Positions 63,223-64,000 of a DNA stretch of 64,000 bases are shown one piece after another; positions within the stretch are counted from its first letter, which is position 1; every line of letters starts with the position of its first letter. The stretch comes from Rutidosis leptorrhynchoides (taxonomy: Eukaryota; Streptophyta; Magnoliopsida; Asterales; Asteraceae): contig NC_092335.1 of NCBI RefSeq assembly GCF_046630445.1, positions 632,824,001-632,888,000 on the forward strand, read 5' to 3'. A program made the position numbers and the translations under genes. Below the pieces are notes generated by a model. The model saw only the letters and a list, made by a program, of their open reading frames with translations, was not told where the DNA came from and searched no databases.

Positions 63223-64000
63223 TCACAGAATATCCTATTAGTTATAAAAATAAAAATTATATAAGCTATCAAATTAATAGACTTTTCTGATTTTGCCCAC
63301 GTTTCGAATAGCCAAAAGATGCAGCAGGTAGCCAGGACCCTTTAAATCGGAAGCCCACAACTAGCCACTAACAAATCCAACTATTACTACGAACCAGAAA
63401 ATTTTGATGTCTATCAACTTAACCGCTTAAAATAATTTTTCGTTTTGAAATTTTAGAGAAGAAATAGAAAATTCTATGTCTTAAAAAAAAAAACTAGAGC
63501 GTAGAAATGAAAAAGAAAAAGTGCGTCGAAAAATAAAGGTCGAAAAATAAGGCGTCGAAAAATAAAGGTCGAAAAATAATAAGAAAGTAGCGCGTCGAAA
63601 CTTAAAAAGGAATCTAAACGAAAAACGGCAATTACTTAAAAGGTACTAAAATGTATAAACAGCGTCGCAAAATTCTAAAGCACCTAAATCTTAGTCTTAA
63701 AGAAAAAGCACTTAAGGGATTTTACGGCAAAGCCTAAAAATCTAGAAATATAAAAAAATAACTACGGCAAAAACTAGCTAGTTACGAATGATAAAAATAC
63801 AAATTACGATTAAACGATTAAAAAGATACAAAATTTAAAAATAAAACTAAAGTTATAAAAATACAATTTTTATAAAAATATTATTTTTATTTAGAGTATT
63901 TTATAAAAATATTAGTTTTATATATTAATAAACCTAATTAAAACTTAAAAATACAAAATCTAATTAAAACTTAAAACTAATTATATTAAATTACTAAACC
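63223..64000 (-). other. Athila 5' leader
   Basis: This sequence upstream of gag is non-coding. It includes four direct copies of GTCGAAAAATAA (63,515-63,580) and A-rich stretches. The primer-binding site and 5' LTR lie beyond the window edge. Confidence 0.5.

Overview
This window looks like nuclear DNA of a flowering plant. It is AT-rich, has GT-AG introns, and is packed with LTR retrotransposons of the plant Ty3/gypsy clades Tekay, CRM, Athila and Tat. The LTR styles resemble those I associate with Asteraceae, but that family assignment is inference. I see no bacterial genes, CRISPR array, rRNA or intact tRNA. The only host-type gene recognised is a decayed ROOT HAIR DEFECTIVE 3 (RHD3/Sey1/atlastin-type) GTPase on the minus strand. 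Almost everything else is mobile DNA in nested layers.

Layout of 1-25 kb. RHD3 exons run right to left from about 23,084 to 1,465. The gene is split in an intron by a 5'-truncated LINE (about 4,650 to a poly(A) at 19,178-19,190). The LINE was itself interrupted twice. The first interruption is a CRM-like block (6,023-12,062) flanked by a 5-bp duplication ATGGA. The second is a Tat-type element (12,333-19,142) that keeps gag and protease on the minus strand, lacks RT/RNaseH/integrase, and carries an intron-containing extra gene on the opposite strand with its own G-box and TATA box. MITEs and long microsatellites sit in the RHD3 introns and flanks.

Layout of 25-64 kb. After several LTR remnants comes a nest at least three layers deep. 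An Athila element on the minus strand (3' LTR from 28,605, gag ending at 63,222, 5' LTR beyond the window) has inserted into an older Tekay-like LTR. Its own 3' LTR has been hit by a Tekay chromovirus on the plus strand (30,467-54,230, duplication TAAAA). The 5' LTR of that Tekay has in turn been hit by a 10.8-kb non-autonomous element on the minus strand (32,360-43,166, duplication CTTAA). Few LTR differences are visible for the two inner layers, so they look young.

The most interesting signals are these. The Tekay has an extra ORF before gag, and the non-autonomous element keeps only a short ORF in the same place with a similar coiled-coil motif. The Tat element has an antisense transcription unit. 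The Athila has a zinc-knuckle ORF behind a strong splice acceptor, plus a series of hairpin repeats. A motif with a hairpin and TTCTCAGGT is shared by three otherwise different LTR families. The Tekay 3' end is rearranged through microhomology. Most coding breaks in the Tekay and Athila elements are single in-frame stops of C-to-T type.
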